A stretch of DNA of 64,000 nucleotides from Mangrovibacterium marinum (GCF_003046625.1 NZ_QAAD01000001.1:394742-458741); one strand, 5' to 3'; shown: positions 10,399 through 21,400, counted from the first letter of the stretch. The notes: generated by a model not told the origin, from the letters alone. Program-made: numbers and translations.

Positions 10399-11430
10399 TC
10401 AAAGTTTTATAACAGCTTTCACAATGTCAGCTTTGTTTTTCACACAGTTTTGCAAGCCAGCCTGAATGTCGTCGAAATCGAAATAATCCGACACAATATC
10501 TTTGATTGGCACAATGCCGGCTGCAACGCTTTCGATTGCCAGCGGGAAGATATTCCGGTAGCGAAAAACCGACTGGATCGACAATTCCTTATCCATGATC
10601 AGGTTGACCGGCAAGCTCACCGTTTCTTTGGCGCTGTAACCAACAAATACTACTGTTGAGCCTTTCTTCGCCATTTTCAGCAGCTGCGTCATGGTAATTT
10701 CGGTTCCGGCAGTTTCAATCGAAAGATCCACTCCTCGACCTTCTGTCAGTTCCATGATTTTTGCCACAGCATCTTCTTCCATGCCGTTAATCACACCAGT
10801 GGCACCAAGCTCAAGCGCTTTTTCGAGGCGTTTCGGCAACACATCCACCACGTACACTTTCGATACGCCCATCGCTTTTAAAGCCAGCAAACTTACGAGG
10901 CCAATTGCACCGGCTCCGGTCACCACAGCTGTTTGACCAACCGATGCACCTCCCTGAATGGCGGCGTGGAAACCAACCGCCAACGGCTCAATCAGTGCTC
11001 CTTCCATGGTACTTACATTATCCGGCAATTTGAAGCAAAGACCAGCTTCGTGTGTCACATATTCCTGGAAAGTTCCGGGTACTGGCGGAGTTGCGAAGAA
11101 AATCACATCCGGACACAGGTTATATTTTCCCGATTTGCAGTGTTCACAAACACCGCAGGTTTTTCCCGGCTCCAGGGCCACGCGATCTCCGACTTTCAAG
11201 TGAGTCACTTTTTCGCCAACCTTTTCCACTGTTCCGGCACATTCGTGCCCCAGCACAAAAGGTGTTTCAACAATGAAATTACTGATGCGTCCATGCTCGT
11301 AATAATGCAAATCCGAGCCACAAACACCTACATATTCTATCTTCACTAATACCTCATCGGCTGCGGGAACCGGGATCGCTGTATCGATAATCTCCACCTT
11401 CTCCAGTTCGGTCATTATTGCTGTTTTCAT
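10399..11430 (-). CDS. zinc-dependent sugar-alcohol dehydrogenase (sorbitol/xylitol dehydrogenase-like)
   Basis: A 343-residue medium-chain dehydrogenase. Catalytic-zinc ligands appear in VCGSDLHYYEHG (Cys near 37), GHECAGTVE (His-Glu near 62) and the later IEPLAV. A structural zinc site of four cysteines (CGVCEHCKSGKYNLC) lies around residues 92-106. The Rossmann motif GAGAIG near 171 and an acidic residue at the end of the next strand (VVDV) suggest NAD preference. Family members oxidise sorbitol, xylitol or L-iditol to ketoses. In this operon it may interconvert xylitol, arabinitol or a related polyol released from plant xylan. No xylose isomerase or xylulokinase is encoded here, so its exact step is unknown. 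It is cytoplasmic, as expected for this family. Confidence 0.85.
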   Translation of the reverse strand: MKTAIMTELEKVEIIDTAIPVPAADEVLVKIEYVGVCGSDLHYYEHGRISNFIVETPFVLGHECAGTVEKVGEKVTHLKVGDRVALEPGKTCGVCEHCKSGKYNLCPDVIFFATPPVPGTFQEYVTHEAGLCFKLPDNVSTMEGALIEPLAVGFHAAIQGGASVGQTAVVTGAGAIGLVSLLALKAMGVSKVYVVDVLPKRLEKALELGATGVINGMEEDAVAKIMELTEGRGVDLSIETAGTEITMTQLLKMAKKGSTVVFVGYSAKETVSLPVNLIMDKELSIQSVFRYRNIFPLAIESVAAGIVPIKDIVSDYFDFDDIQAGLQNCVKNKADIVKAVIKL

Positions 11431-11479
11431 TTCCTTTATTCTTAAGTTTATGTTTGATTCGATTTGTTGTTTTGATTTG

Positions 11480-13624
11480 CTAGTTGTGGTGCGTCATATC
11501 GAACTTGAGCATTTTCAGCTTCTCAAGCACATGAACCGGCCGATCCAGTTCTTCCGGAATTGGTTTACCGGAGAAGGTTTGGAAATAAAGCAGGCAGGCA
11601 TCGCGCCACCAGATGGCTTCGGTAGCCTGAATCGCCAGTTTCGCCTGAACTTCCTTGAAGCGTTGCGCGTCAACTTTGCCTTCCATCCGATCCCAGATCT
11701 TTTGAAACACTTTCACGCGATCCACTCCCGAAGAATATTTATAGCACAGCTCGTCCCACAGTGTGTTGCCGTTGTGCAAGACGTAATCCCAGGACAAATG
11801 GTGAAACCACAACAAGTACATTTCCGGACAAGTGGATACATTATCGTAGATTGAACGCAGCGGCTCGGCATATTGCAAAACAGCCTCGCTACCGGTTGTT
11901 GAGCGGTCGAAACCAATGCCCATCGAATCCGCTTTGTGGTAGTATGTCGGCAACCAGTCGGGGCGTGCTCCCGGCACCTCACACCAGGGTTCCGGCCCGT
12001 AGTGGTGGCTCCAGCCCATCAGATGGTGCAGGCCGATTGGCGTCATATAATTCACAACCGCCTCGCGCGATTGCAGCATCACCCGCTTCATTTGAGCCAC
12101 GAAATCGGCGTCCTGGGTGAAGGTTTGTTCCAGCCACTCATTGGCAATTTCTGCTGAGGACAGTTTATTGTTCCAGGCTAGGCGACCGAAAGCATACCAG
12201 TTTGACTGGGCGAAATGATGCCCGCACCAGTTGGTATCTTCTCCGATGTTAGCCACGCCGGCAATCGCGGTGATGGAGTCATTATACACTTCGCCATCGG
12301 TAATCCGGGCGATAGTGGTGTTCGGTCCTTCGGCGTAAGTATCGGTATCCAGGCATTCTTCGAACAGGGTTGACAAGAATACCAGGTGATCGGAAAATCC
12401 GAGATATTCCTGTGTAATTTGAAATTCAGGCATCAGCGTGGTGTGCTTCATGGCGCCAAACATTGGGCTGAACGGCTCCCGCGGCTGAAAATCAATCGGA
12501 CCGTTTTTCAACTGGATGATCACATTTTTCCGAAACTGTCCATCCAGCGGAACAAACTCTTTGTAAGCCTGTTTCGCACGATCATCGCCATCCGGATTGT
12601 ACACAAAGGCACGCCACATCACGATGCCACCATGCGGTGCCAAAGCGTCGGCCAACATGTTGGCTCCATCGGCATGCGTACGTCCGTAATCCTGAGGCCC
12701 CGGAAGACCTTCGGAGTTGGCTTTCACCAAAAACCCTCCGAAGTCCGGTATCATCGCGTAAATTTCATCTGCTTTATCGTTCCACCAGCTTTTCACCTGA
12801 TCATTTAACGGATCAGAATTCTCCAGTCCACCCAATTCTTTAGGCGACGAAAAGTTGACTGACAAATAAACCCGGATCCCATACGGGCGGAAAATGCCCG
12901 CCAATACTTTTACTTTTTCGAGGTAGTCTTTCGTCAGAATATCCGGGTTGGCATTCACATTATTCAACACGGTGCCATTGATTCCGATGGATGCGTTCGC
13001 GCGAGCATAGGCTTCGTAGCGCGGACTGATTGTTCCGGGCAGCTCGTCCCATTTCCAGATCGAATATCCAGCATAACCACGCTCGACAGTTCCATCCAGA
13101 TTGTCCCAGTGATTCAAAATACGACGCTGGTACGATGGAATTTCCACCCGGTCTATTTCTACTAAATCAGTAGCACTGGTTTTAAGCAATCGCAAAAATT
13201 CGTAAACCCCGTAAAGCGCTCCAAACTCCGTATTTGCAGCAATTAAAATTGTACCATCTCCTTGCTTTCTGCGAATGAGGAATCCGTCGTCTCCAAGCTT
13301 TGCAAACTCATCTTCACTCACCATACTAGCAATCGCCTTCGAGTCGGCAGTTCCGATCAGCACAATATTTTTAGTTGATTTTTTCGTGAAACTCACATCA
13401 CCGACTCCCAATGCCGGGAAACTCTTGGCCAATTCTTCTTTTATTATTTTGAAGGTGGCCGATTCTTCCTGAATGCAAACAGTCGTCGGAATTGCGGTCT
13501 TCACTTTTGGAGAAAGCTGCTGGTTGGTGAACCACAATTGCGAACCATCAGTCGCCTGAGCGAATGAGGCTGAATTCACCAAAAACAGTATAAACAGGCT
13601 TAATATGATTGACTTTATTCTCAT
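11480..13624 (-). CDS. GH67 alpha-glucuronidase
   Basis: A 714-residue family GH67 enzyme with a Sec signal peptide (cleavage near ASFAQ, residue 22), so it should be periplasmic. GH67 enzymes release 4-O-methylglucuronic acid from the non-reducing-end xylose of short aldouronic acids. Diagnostic blocks are LNHWDNLDGTVERGYAG, GINGTVLNNVNANP, GFLVKANSEGLPGPQDYG and the late LMGWSHHYGPEPW. The N-terminal third is the small beta-domain, the middle the barrel, and the C-terminal third helical, giving a normal length. It lies 27 bp after the GH2 gene and 49 bp before the dehydrogenase. Having both GH67 and GH115 suggests complete removal of uronic acid at two stages of xylan breakdown. Confidence 0.96.
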   Translation of the reverse strand: MRIKSIILSLFILFLVNSASFAQATDGSQLWFTNQQLSPKVKTAIPTTVCIQEESATFKIIKEELAKSFPALGVGDVSFTKKSTKNIVLIGTADSKAIASMVSEDEFAKLGDDGFLIRRKQGDGTILIAANTEFGALYGVYEFLRLLKTSATDLVEIDRVEIPSYQRRILNHWDNLDGTVERGYAGYSIWKWDELPGTISPRYEAYARANASIGINGTVLNNVNANPDILTKDYLEKVKVLAGIFRPYGIRVYLSVNFSSPKELGGLENSDPLNDQVKSWWNDKADEIYAMIPDFGGFLVKANSEGLPGPQDYGRTHADGANMLADALAPHGGIVMWRAFVYNPDGDDRAKQAYKEFVPLDGQFRKNVIIQLKNGPIDFQPREPFSPMFGAMKHTTLMPEFQITQEYLGFSDHLVFLSTLFEECLDTDTYAEGPNTTIARITDGEVYNDSITAIAGVANIGEDTNWCGHHFAQSNWYAFGRLAWNNKLSSAEIANEWLEQTFTQDADFVAQMKRVMLQSREAVVNYMTPIGLHHLMGWSHHYGPEPWCEVPGARPDWLPTYYHKADSMGIGFDRSTTGSEAVLQYAEPLRSIYDNVSTCPEMYLLWFHHLSWDYVLHNGNTLWDELCYKYSSGVDRVKVFQKIWDRMEGKVDAQRFKEVQAKLAIQATEAIWWRDACLLYFQTFSGKPIPEELDRPVHVLEKLKMLKFDMTHHN

Positions 13625-13651
13625 TGGTTTGTGGTTTTTCGTTGGTTATTA

Positions 13652-16396
13652 TCAGGGCTTCAATTGAAGGACAATCTCTGAGGATTTCAGTTGACCGGAC
13701 TCCGCTTTTAACTGAATTGTTCCTTGTGCTCCGGGCTTGGCTTTTACAATTACCAGGCAGAGACCGCCAAATGCTTTTCGGGTGTGCGACGGGAAAGCGT
13801 TCATATCTGTGGGGTCGCCATTGTCGGTAGCCACAATCTCGCCGGGACCTTCCAAACTGAATTGAATTTCATCCGCAGCATCCCGAACCCAAAGCCCGTT
13901 TTCATCAGTCACTTTCACGGTGACAAATGCCAAATCTTTACCGTCAGCTTTTATTTCATTTCGATCCGCTTCGGCTGTCAATCCTGCTGCTTCCCCGGTT
14001 GTACGGATCGTTTGTTCGGCCCACTCTTTTCCGTCTTTGTAGGCAACAGCTTTCAACTCACCCGGTTCGTATTGCACATCGTCCCAGCGCAAGCGATATT
14101 CCAGTTCGCCTTTGGCTTTTTTACCCTGCGAACGGCCGTTCAGGAACAACTCAACTTCATCGCCCGAGGTAAACACATGCACTGGAGTGACTTTGCCAAT
14201 GCGATCGGGCCAGTTCCAATGCGGCAAGATATGCACTATGGGCAAATCCGGGCGCCAGCGCGACTGGTACAAATAATAGCGATCTTTCGGAAATCCGGCC
14301 AAATCGATGATGCCGGAATAAGAACTTCGGGCTGAGTAATACGGCGTAGGCTCGCCGATGTAATCCCAGCCGGTCCACACAAACTCGCCGGCCACAAACG
14401 GGTGCGCATCCTGAGCAGCAAATACTTTATCGGCACTGGAGCCAAAATCGACAGCGTAAAGCTCATACGCACTTACATAGCCGCTGGCTTCATTTCCACC
14501 TTTTCCTTCACGAACCGGAGCACTCACCTTTTCAGAAACCGGGAACAGGTAGGTTCCGCGTGTGCTCAAAGCTGATGCAGACTCAGTACTGATAATTGCT
14601 TTTTCGGGGAATTGCTTGTGAAATGCAGGGTATTGAGGCGCCGTCCGAATGCGGTCGGTCCCTTCAAACATTGGATCCTGGCGAATACCTTCGCCCTGGT
14701 AATTCAAACCAACCAAGTCAGCCACCTTGGGTAGCTCCATATAGGGCTTGGCGTAGTTCATTGCGGTTATTGTTGGGCGTGTCGGGTCTTCTTCCTTCAC
14801 AAAATCGTACAGCCGCTGGCCAACAGCGGCTCCTTCTTCGGCTGTGTACTGTTCCCCCACTTCGTTGCCAAAACTCCATACGATAACCGATGGACAATTG
14901 CGGTCGCGACGAATAAACGCGCGGGTATCAGCCTCCGACCAATCCGGGAAAATAAGGTGAAAATCGTGCGGTGTTTTTTTCATTTCCCAGCAGTCGAAAA
15001 TCTCATCGATCACCAGGAATCCCATGCGGTCGGTCAGCTCCAAGAGCTCAGGAGCCGGCGGATTGTGCGACATACGGATGGCGTTGCAGCCCATTTCGCG
15101 CAATATCTCGAGTTGGCGTTCAGCCGCACGCGTATTGAAAGCGGCACCCAAAGCACCCAAATCGTGATGCTGGTTAACGCCGTGAATTTTGATCAGTTCG
15201 CCATTTACCAAAACGCCTTGATTCGGGTCGAATTTCACATCGCGAACACCAAATCGTGTTTCGTATTGATCGATTAATTTGTCCTTCTCATAAAGCTCGG
15301 TCACTGCAACATACAGGTTGGGCTGTTGCGTAGGGCGCGGCCCCCAAAGCTTCGGATTTTTCAAAACAATGCTCGCTTCAATTTTAGCTTGCGCTCCGGC
15401 TGCCACTGTTACGGTTTGCGGATCGAAATCACCGGCAACAGCTTCTTTGCGATTGCCGTTTTCGTCCAACTCAAAAATCCGTGTAATCAGTTTTGTTTCG
15501 CTATCTTTTTCTGAACTGTTTTCAATTTTCACTTCCAGATCGAGCTTGGCAGACTCGCCGGAAATATCGCTCGCTTTGACGAAGGTTCCCCAATGGGCAA
15601 TGTGCACCGGGTTTGTTTTCACCAGCCATACGTTGCGGTAAATGCCGCCTCCGGGATACCAGCGTGCTGAATAATTGGGATTATCAACCCGGATTGCCAG
15701 CTGGTTTGTGCCGCCGGGGATTAAATAGGGCGTGAGGTCCACGCGCCAGGAATTGTAGCCATAAGGCCAGCCACCAACCAGCTTTCCATTCAGCCAAACG
15801 ATGGCATAGGACATGGCTCCATCGATATCGAGGAAAATAGATTTTCGCGCGTCTTCGGCAGGAATGCTTAGTTTTTTACGGTACCAGCCCACGCCGTTGC
15901 TCGGCAGGCGGCCCATACCTCCACCAACTTCGGGATTATCGCCCACAAAGAATGGCCCTTTGATCGCCCAGTCGTGCGGCAATGTGACCTGCTCCCACGA
16001 ACTGTCGTCAAAATCGGCCTGAACAAAAGGAAAGTTTCCACCCGGATTTCCTTCCGGACGGCTATGTTGTGTTTTCGAATCAGCGATAAATTCATTTGCT
16101 GTTGGCAATACCCAGGGTTTCAAAACCAGTTGCTCACTTTCAATATCGAGAGCCTCGGTCGGTTTTGAGTCGGCATCCTTGCTGTCGTTATTTTCTTTGA
16201 CTTCCGGGCGTACATCGTAAATCAGGGAGTCACTCTTTTCGGCGCTGTCGTATTTATAGAAAGTCCAGCCGTTGTTTAAACTAATTCGTTCGCGGGCTAA
16301 ATCCTTTGCTGCCGATTTTGGTTCGCATCCAAAAGCAACAAGGAGAAAACAAAGGAGAAGTAAGTTTCTGGTTTTCTTGTAGGTTCGATTCATCAT
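13652..16396 (-). CDS. GH2 beta-galactosidase-type glycoside hydrolase, lipoprotein
   Basis: A multi-domain GH2 enzyme. I start it at the first of two adjacent ATG codons (16396 and 16393), because this places a lipoprotein signal (MMNRTYKKTRNLLLLCF... with LVAFGC, Cys24) at the N-terminus. The open frame reaches 16483 but the extra 29 residues are polar and lack export character. Domains in order: sugar-binding sandwich, immunoglobulin-like domain, TIM barrel with acid/base Glu in SFGNEVGEQ and nucleophile Glu in VAGEFVWTGWDY, then DUF4982-like and Ig-like domains at the C-terminus. GH2 enzymes of this shape remove beta-galactose or similar side groups. In glucuronoarabinoxylan that could be a terminal galactose or arabinopyranose, but the true substrate is not visible. 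It follows susD1 after a hairpin that may reduce its expression relative to the transporter genes. Confidence 0.88.
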   Translation of the reverse strand: MMNRTYKKTRNLLLLCFLLVAFGCEPKSAAKDLARERISLNNGWTFYKYDSAEKSDSLIYDVRPEVKENNDSKDADSKPTEALDIESEQLVLKPWVLPTANEFIADSKTQHSRPEGNPGGNFPFVQADFDDSSWEQVTLPHDWAIKGPFFVGDNPEVGGGMGRLPSNGVGWYRKKLSIPAEDARKSIFLDIDGAMSYAIVWLNGKLVGGWPYGYNSWRVDLTPYLIPGGTNQLAIRVDNPNYSARWYPGGGIYRNVWLVKTNPVHIAHWGTFVKASDISGESAKLDLEVKIENSSEKDSETKLITRIFELDENGNRKEAVAGDFDPQTVTVAAGAQAKIEASIVLKNPKLWGPRPTQQPNLYVAVTELYEKDKLIDQYETRFGVRDVKFDPNQGVLVNGELIKIHGVNQHHDLGALGAAFNTRAAERQLEILREMGCNAIRMSHNPPAPELLELTDRMGFLVIDEIFDCWEMKKTPHDFHLIFPDWSEADTRAFIRRDRNCPSVIVWSFGNEVGEQYTAEEGAAVGQRLYDFVKEEDPTRPTITAMNYAKPYMELPKVADLVGLNYQGEGIRQDPMFEGTDRIRTAPQYPAFHKQFPEKAIISTESASALSTRGTYLFPVSEKVSAPVREGKGGNEASGYVSAYELYAVDFGSSADKVFAAQDAHPFVAGEFVWTGWDYIGEPTPYYSARSSYSGIIDLAGFPKDRYYLYQSRWRPDLPIVHILPHWNWPDRIGKVTPVHVFTSGDEVELFLNGRSQGKKAKGELEYRLRWDDVQYEPGELKAVAYKDGKEWAEQTIRTTGEAAGLTAEADRNEIKADGKDLAFVTVKVTDENGLWVRDAADEIQFSLEGPGEIVATDNGDPTDMNAFPSHTRKAFGGLCLVIVKAKPGAQGTIQLKAESGQLKSSEIVLQLKP

Positions 16397-16520
16397 TGAT
16401 TCAGTTTTTCTAGGCGAAAGCATCTCCGGTTTGGATTCGCTTTCGGGGTCGGTCGGAAATTCGATACTAGCCGACACGTTCACAAATTCAAATCGTGCCT
16501 GCCTTTATTGGGGAAAAACG

Positions 16521-16544
16521 GAACCGGAACAAAGTCCGGTTCCA
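16521..16544 (-). terminator. hairpin between susD1 and the enzyme genes (attenuator-like)
   Basis: A perfect 8-bp stem (16521-16528 with 16537-16544, arms GGAACCGG/CCGGTTCC) with an 8-nt loop is followed on the minus strand by GTTTTTC. It lies 40 bp downstream of the susD1 stop. The downstream genes have no obvious promoter of their own, so partial termination or mRNA-end protection seems likelier than a full stop. Confidence 0.7.
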
Positions 16545-16584
16545 TCTCAATTTACTCAATTAAACATTATCAGATCCTATCAAA

Positions 16585-18435
16585 CTAATAACCTGGGTTT
16601 TGATATGCTTCTTTTTCGGCATCGGTGTTATCCATGTTGTCGAACTGACTGGCCGGAATCGGACGCAGGTAATGGTACGATTGAATTTCGCGGGTATGAG
16701 TAACCGCGTTAAAGCTGTTCGTTTCACAGATGGTATATTCGCCGGCATACTCTTCCAGTTTACCAGTGCGGGTCAGGTCGTACCAACGCAGGTTTTCACC
16801 GTAAAGCTCGCGAGAACGTTCCATCAAAACGTAATCGATGTCAATTGTAGCTGGCGTCGCAGCAACCATATCATCGCCATGATCAGGTGCCCCTGCTCTT
16901 CGACGGATTACATTCACCAGGTCTTTTGCGGTATAATTGGCTTGCGTATTGGCTCCTTTCACTGCTGCTTCCGCTGCAATTAAATAGGTCTCAGACAGCT
17001 TTGCAATCGGGAAAGGACGCGTAGAAGCATCGTTCTTATACGGTCCATCGGGAGTAATATCGTCTGTCCGGTAAGGACCAAACTTCCAAACTGACGGATA
17101 GTTATGGCGAGAAATCATGGATGGAGTCCAAACGCCATAAGCCTTATTGCTGAAGTAACCAAACTTACCGCTCGATTCCTGCATAAGAGAAGCTTTGTCG
17201 GCGTCTGTCGGTGGAAAATAGAATACAGTATCACCGTTATTAATATCCATGCCATTCATGCCTTTCAGCACGGTGCCATCCCAAGCAGTTCTTCCTTGAT
17301 AGTTTGCTTTGTAAACAGTTACAAAAGTTCCTGAAAATCGTGTATCCATATCGCGATCGGAAACCGGGAAAGTATTGGTAAATACTTCGTGGGTTGGTGT
17401 AATTAAACGCCACGGGCGACCTACTTCCTGAATTGCCTGACGGTAAATGAACTTGTTGCCGTTCACGGCCAATTCAAAGTCCATATTCATGGCGAAGCTG
17501 GAACGGTTCGACTTCATGTTGCTACTGGCGTTCGACCCCCAACTGTTAGCTGTACTTTCGTCATACACATAGCTACTTGAAGTGTGATCAGCACACAACA
17601 AAATCTCACTGTTGTAGTCATTCGATCCCAGGTTTACATCGCGGAAAGTCGCCTGCAGGGCAAATGGTCCCGGATTTTGGATGGCAGCTACGGCTACATC
17701 ATAAGCCATTTGGTAATATTGGGCAGATGTTAAACCATCGGTATCTGTTTCACCGGTACGTTCTAACCACCAGCCGTAAGTCAGGTAAGCTTTCGCCAGA
17801 AAGTGCTGCGCTGCGATCTTGTTTGTTGCACTTGTCAATCGTGGGGTCGAAGGCAACTCGTCAACTGCATCTTCCAAGTCGGGGAAGATCACCTTCGTAT
17901 AGACTTCCTGTGTTGTATTTCGGGTTGAATAACGGGAAGGTGTTGTGTTGAACATTAATTCGCCGGAACCTAAATCCAGCGGAACGCCACCAAAAGTTGT
18001 CACCAACAGGAAATAATTGTACGCACGGAAGAATTTTGCTTCAGCGATTAATGATGCGTCAACACCAGCCTCATCGCCCTTCTCAATAATTCCATTACAG
18101 GTATTGATGGCCGGGAACGTATTGTTCCAAATTGTTCCTAAGCCATCATTCCCTGATGTAATATTATAGGTATCCAAGTTCAATCCATAACCATCTTTAT
18201 TGTCACCATAAGTTGCTTCGTCGGTACCGGCAGTCGACAAATACATCATCCCGGCAGGACCGTGAATCCAACGTAATTGAGAGTAGACTGAACTCAAACC
18301 TGATTCGATCCCCTCGACCGTGCTAAAAAATTCAGGTGTCATTTCCGCGCGGGGCTGCTCATCCAGGATATCTGAACAAGATGGGGTTATAAATAGTGCA
18401 GCAACTACAAATGCTGATAAAAATATATTTTTCAT
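16585..18435 (-). CDS. SusD/RagB family outer-membrane glycan-binding lipoprotein (SusD1)
   Basis: A 616-residue surface lipoprotein that caps the TonB-dependent channel SusC1 and delivers oligosaccharides to it. The signal peptide ends ITPSC with the lipidated cysteine at residue 20, followed by SDILDEQP, a typical SusD N-terminus. The helical SusD scaffold includes AEAKFFRAYNYFLLV (TPR region), and the C-terminus has the usual RRAGAP, ERSRELYGENLRWYDLTRTG and HYLRPIP blocks. It starts 23 bp downstream of susC1 in the same operon. Glycan specificity is taken from the neighbouring xylan-active enzymes. Confidence 0.95.
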   Translation of the reverse strand: MKNIFLSAFVVAALFITPSCSDILDEQPRAEMTPEFFSTVEGIESGLSSVYSQLRWIHGPAGMMYLSTAGTDEATYGDNKDGYGLNLDTYNITSGNDGLGTIWNNTFPAINTCNGIIEKGDEAGVDASLIAEAKFFRAYNYFLLVTTFGGVPLDLGSGELMFNTTPSRYSTRNTTQEVYTKVIFPDLEDAVDELPSTPRLTSATNKIAAQHFLAKAYLTYGWWLERTGETDTDGLTSAQYYQMAYDVAVAAIQNPGPFALQATFRDVNLGSNDYNSEILLCADHTSSSYVYDESTANSWGSNASSNMKSNRSSFAMNMDFELAVNGNKFIYRQAIQEVGRPWRLITPTHEVFTNTFPVSDRDMDTRFSGTFVTVYKANYQGRTAWDGTVLKGMNGMDINNGDTVFYFPPTDADKASLMQESSGKFGYFSNKAYGVWTPSMISRHNYPSVWKFGPYRTDDITPDGPYKNDASTRPFPIAKLSETYLIAAEAAVKGANTQANYTAKDLVNVIRRRAGAPDHGDDMVAATPATIDIDYVLMERSRELYGENLRWYDLTRTGKLEEYAGEYTICETNSFNAVTHTREIQSYHYLRPIPASQFDNMDNTDAEKEAYQNPGY

Positions 18436-18458
18436 AATTACCTTTCGTTGTCAGTTAA

Positions 18459-21400
18459 TTAAAATGTTACATTTAATCCGAACAGGAAGTTACGTGTAGC
18501 CGGTGTATTGTACCCAACTACCTGAATCCGGTTTGTAACAACTGCATTATCTGCGACTGCCTGTGTGCTTGTGTCGCTACTATTCGAGTTAGGTTGCGGG
18601 TCTAATCCTGTTTCTTTGTAGAATTTCGAACCAAATACGAATGGATTTTGAGCCGTTACATAAAGTCTCAACTTATTCAATTTCAGCTTTTGCAACCAGT
18701 CTTGCTTGAAGTTATAAGCGAGAGTGATGGTTGAAACCTTCACGTACGAAGCATCGAAATATGACAATGTACTCGCATATTTAGGGTTGTTTGTCACTTC
18801 CGGTCCATAAGGTTTTGGATAGGCATTCGTTGGATTATCCTCCGTCCAGTAGTCGATCTTAACCTGACCGCGGCGTCCGTTGTTCATGTTCAGGTAACTG
18901 GTTTGAGAGTGAAGAGCACTTACTAAAATACCGCCGCTCTTAAAGCTACCAATTACTGATAGGTCGAATCCTTTGTAGCCAACACGTGTATTGAACCCGC
19001 CCTGGAAATCAGGCTCAACAGAACCCAGAATCTGACGGTCATCATCTTCCAGTGTCGTACCTTGGCCAATTTGACGGGTTGGGTTTCCCTGTGCATCGTA
19101 ATCGCCGGTATATTCAACTTTAATCATACCAACTTCGCCGGTGGAGCCTTCGTATTTCGTCACCTCATTTTCTTCACCTTTTTGCCAGATGCCGATTTTT
19201 TTGAAGTCATAGATTACATCAATTGGTTCGCCTACAAACCAGCCGTTCCCTTTATCATACTGCTGACCACTGGCCAATTCCTTGATTTTGTTCCGGTTCA
19301 CAAAGAAGTTCACACCAACGTCCCATGACCACCCGTTCAGATCTTTAATAACATTTCCGTTCAATGACAATTCAACCCCTTTATTCTGAGTTTTGCCAAT
19401 ATTGGTCATAAACGACTCGGTAACACCAGAGGTTGGAGGAAGACTTTGCGCCACAAGAACATCTTTTGTTGTTTGCGTATAGTATTCGAGCGTACCGCTC
19501 AAGCGATTATCCAGGGCATGAAATTCCATCGCCAAGTTCCAGTTTGTGGAGTACTCCCAACCGAGGTTGTAGTTTGGCAGATTCGATACATAGTATCCAC
19601 TCACATTTCTACTACCAAAGTTGTAATAGTTAGTCGACAAGCCACCAAGCGTTTGGTAGGGTTGAATAGCCTGGTTAGACGTTTGTCCGTAACCGACTCT
19701 GAATTTCAGAAAGTTCAACCATTTAACGGACTGCATGAATTCTTCGCTTGATGCCAACCAGCCCACAGAAAGGGCAGGATAAGTGTGCCATTTTTTCCCT
19801 GAAGCCAATACAGAAGAACCGTCAGAACGAACCGTTGCTGTTGCCATGTATTTGCCATCGTAGTTATAAGTTGCACGGGCCATAGCCGATGTCAAACCTC
19901 GTTTGTAATAAATCTGCTTCTCCGGATCGACTGTAATTTCCCCGTCATCGCTCAGCAAACCGAAGTTATAGTATTGTAGAAAATCCGCTGCAACATCCTG
20001 ACCCGCCATATTAGAGGTGTTACTTTCAGTTTGCTCTGCTGAGTACATAGCAACTAAGCCCAGAGTATGTTTTTCGGCAAAAGTCTTGTCGTAGTAGAGC
20101 AAATTTTCTACTGCCCAATTGGTTGTCAACACGTTCTCGATCTGCGCATTCGAAATGGTACTGGCATTATACGGAGTCTCTGCACCATTGTATTTACCAT
20201 AGTTACTTTGACGGTAGTTTAAGCCCAAATTCATACGATACTTCAAGCCATCAACGATATTAACTTCTCCGTAAAATGAATTATACGAGGCAAAATTCTT
20301 CCGTCTTTCTCTCCATTTGTCACCAAGCTGATCTACCATCAACGGATTGTAGTAAAGACCAATATCCTGATTATTAATTGCCAATGATCCTGTTTTTATC
20401 GAGCCATCGGCGTTATACGGATTGGTGATGGGAGTTAATGAGAGTACAGTGCCCAGGATGTTGCTGGTTTCGCCAGTTACAATACCATAAGAACTAATTG
20501 AACTAACACCAACCTTTACGCGCTCACCCAGTTTCTGATCGAAGTTGGCACGCAATGAGTAGCGTTCGTATTCTTGCCCCGGCAATACACTGGTTTCGTC
20601 ATAGTAGCCAGCTCCAAAACTGTAACCACCGCCTTTTGTCGAGCCAGATAAACCAACATCGTGGCTGGTAACCATTCCGGTTTCAAACATCAAATCCTGC
20701 CAATCGGTGCTGACCGATTTGTCTTCATCGACACCATACTGCCAACTAGCTCCGTTTTTAATGGCTTCTTCACGCCAAGTGATGAATTCGTCCGCATTCA
20801 TCATCGGGTACTTGTTCATCAAGCTTTTCACACCATAATAACCGCTGTAAGTTACAACAGGCTCTTTGTCTTTAGAGTCGCCTTTAAATGTTGTTATGAT
20901 GATTACACCGTTGGCACCACGAGAACCGTAAACGGCTGTTGCCGAAGCATCTTTCAGGATGTCCAGACTTTTAATATCGCTTGGGTTAATGTCTTGCAAT
21001 GAACCTGCAAATGGGATTCCATCCAGAACGATCAGCGGATCATTACTTGCGGTTAACGAACGAGTACCGCGAATACGAATTTGCATTGAAGCTCCGGGAC
21101 GAGAAGATGTTTGCATCATTTCGACACCGGCAACGCGACCTTGCAACGACTGAGAAATGTTTGAAGAAGCAACAGCTCGCAGTTCTTCGCCTCCCACTGA
21201 AGCCACAGAACCAGTCACTGCTTCTTTGCGTTGCACGCCGTAACCAATAGCGACAACTTCCTCCAAACCAATGGTCTGTTCCTGCATTACGACATCAATC
21301 AGTGATCTCCCGTCCAATGCCATTTCAATATTTTCCATCCCAACAAACGAGAAGATCAACGTTGAAGTGGCTGCTATATCTCTCAATACATATTTACCGT

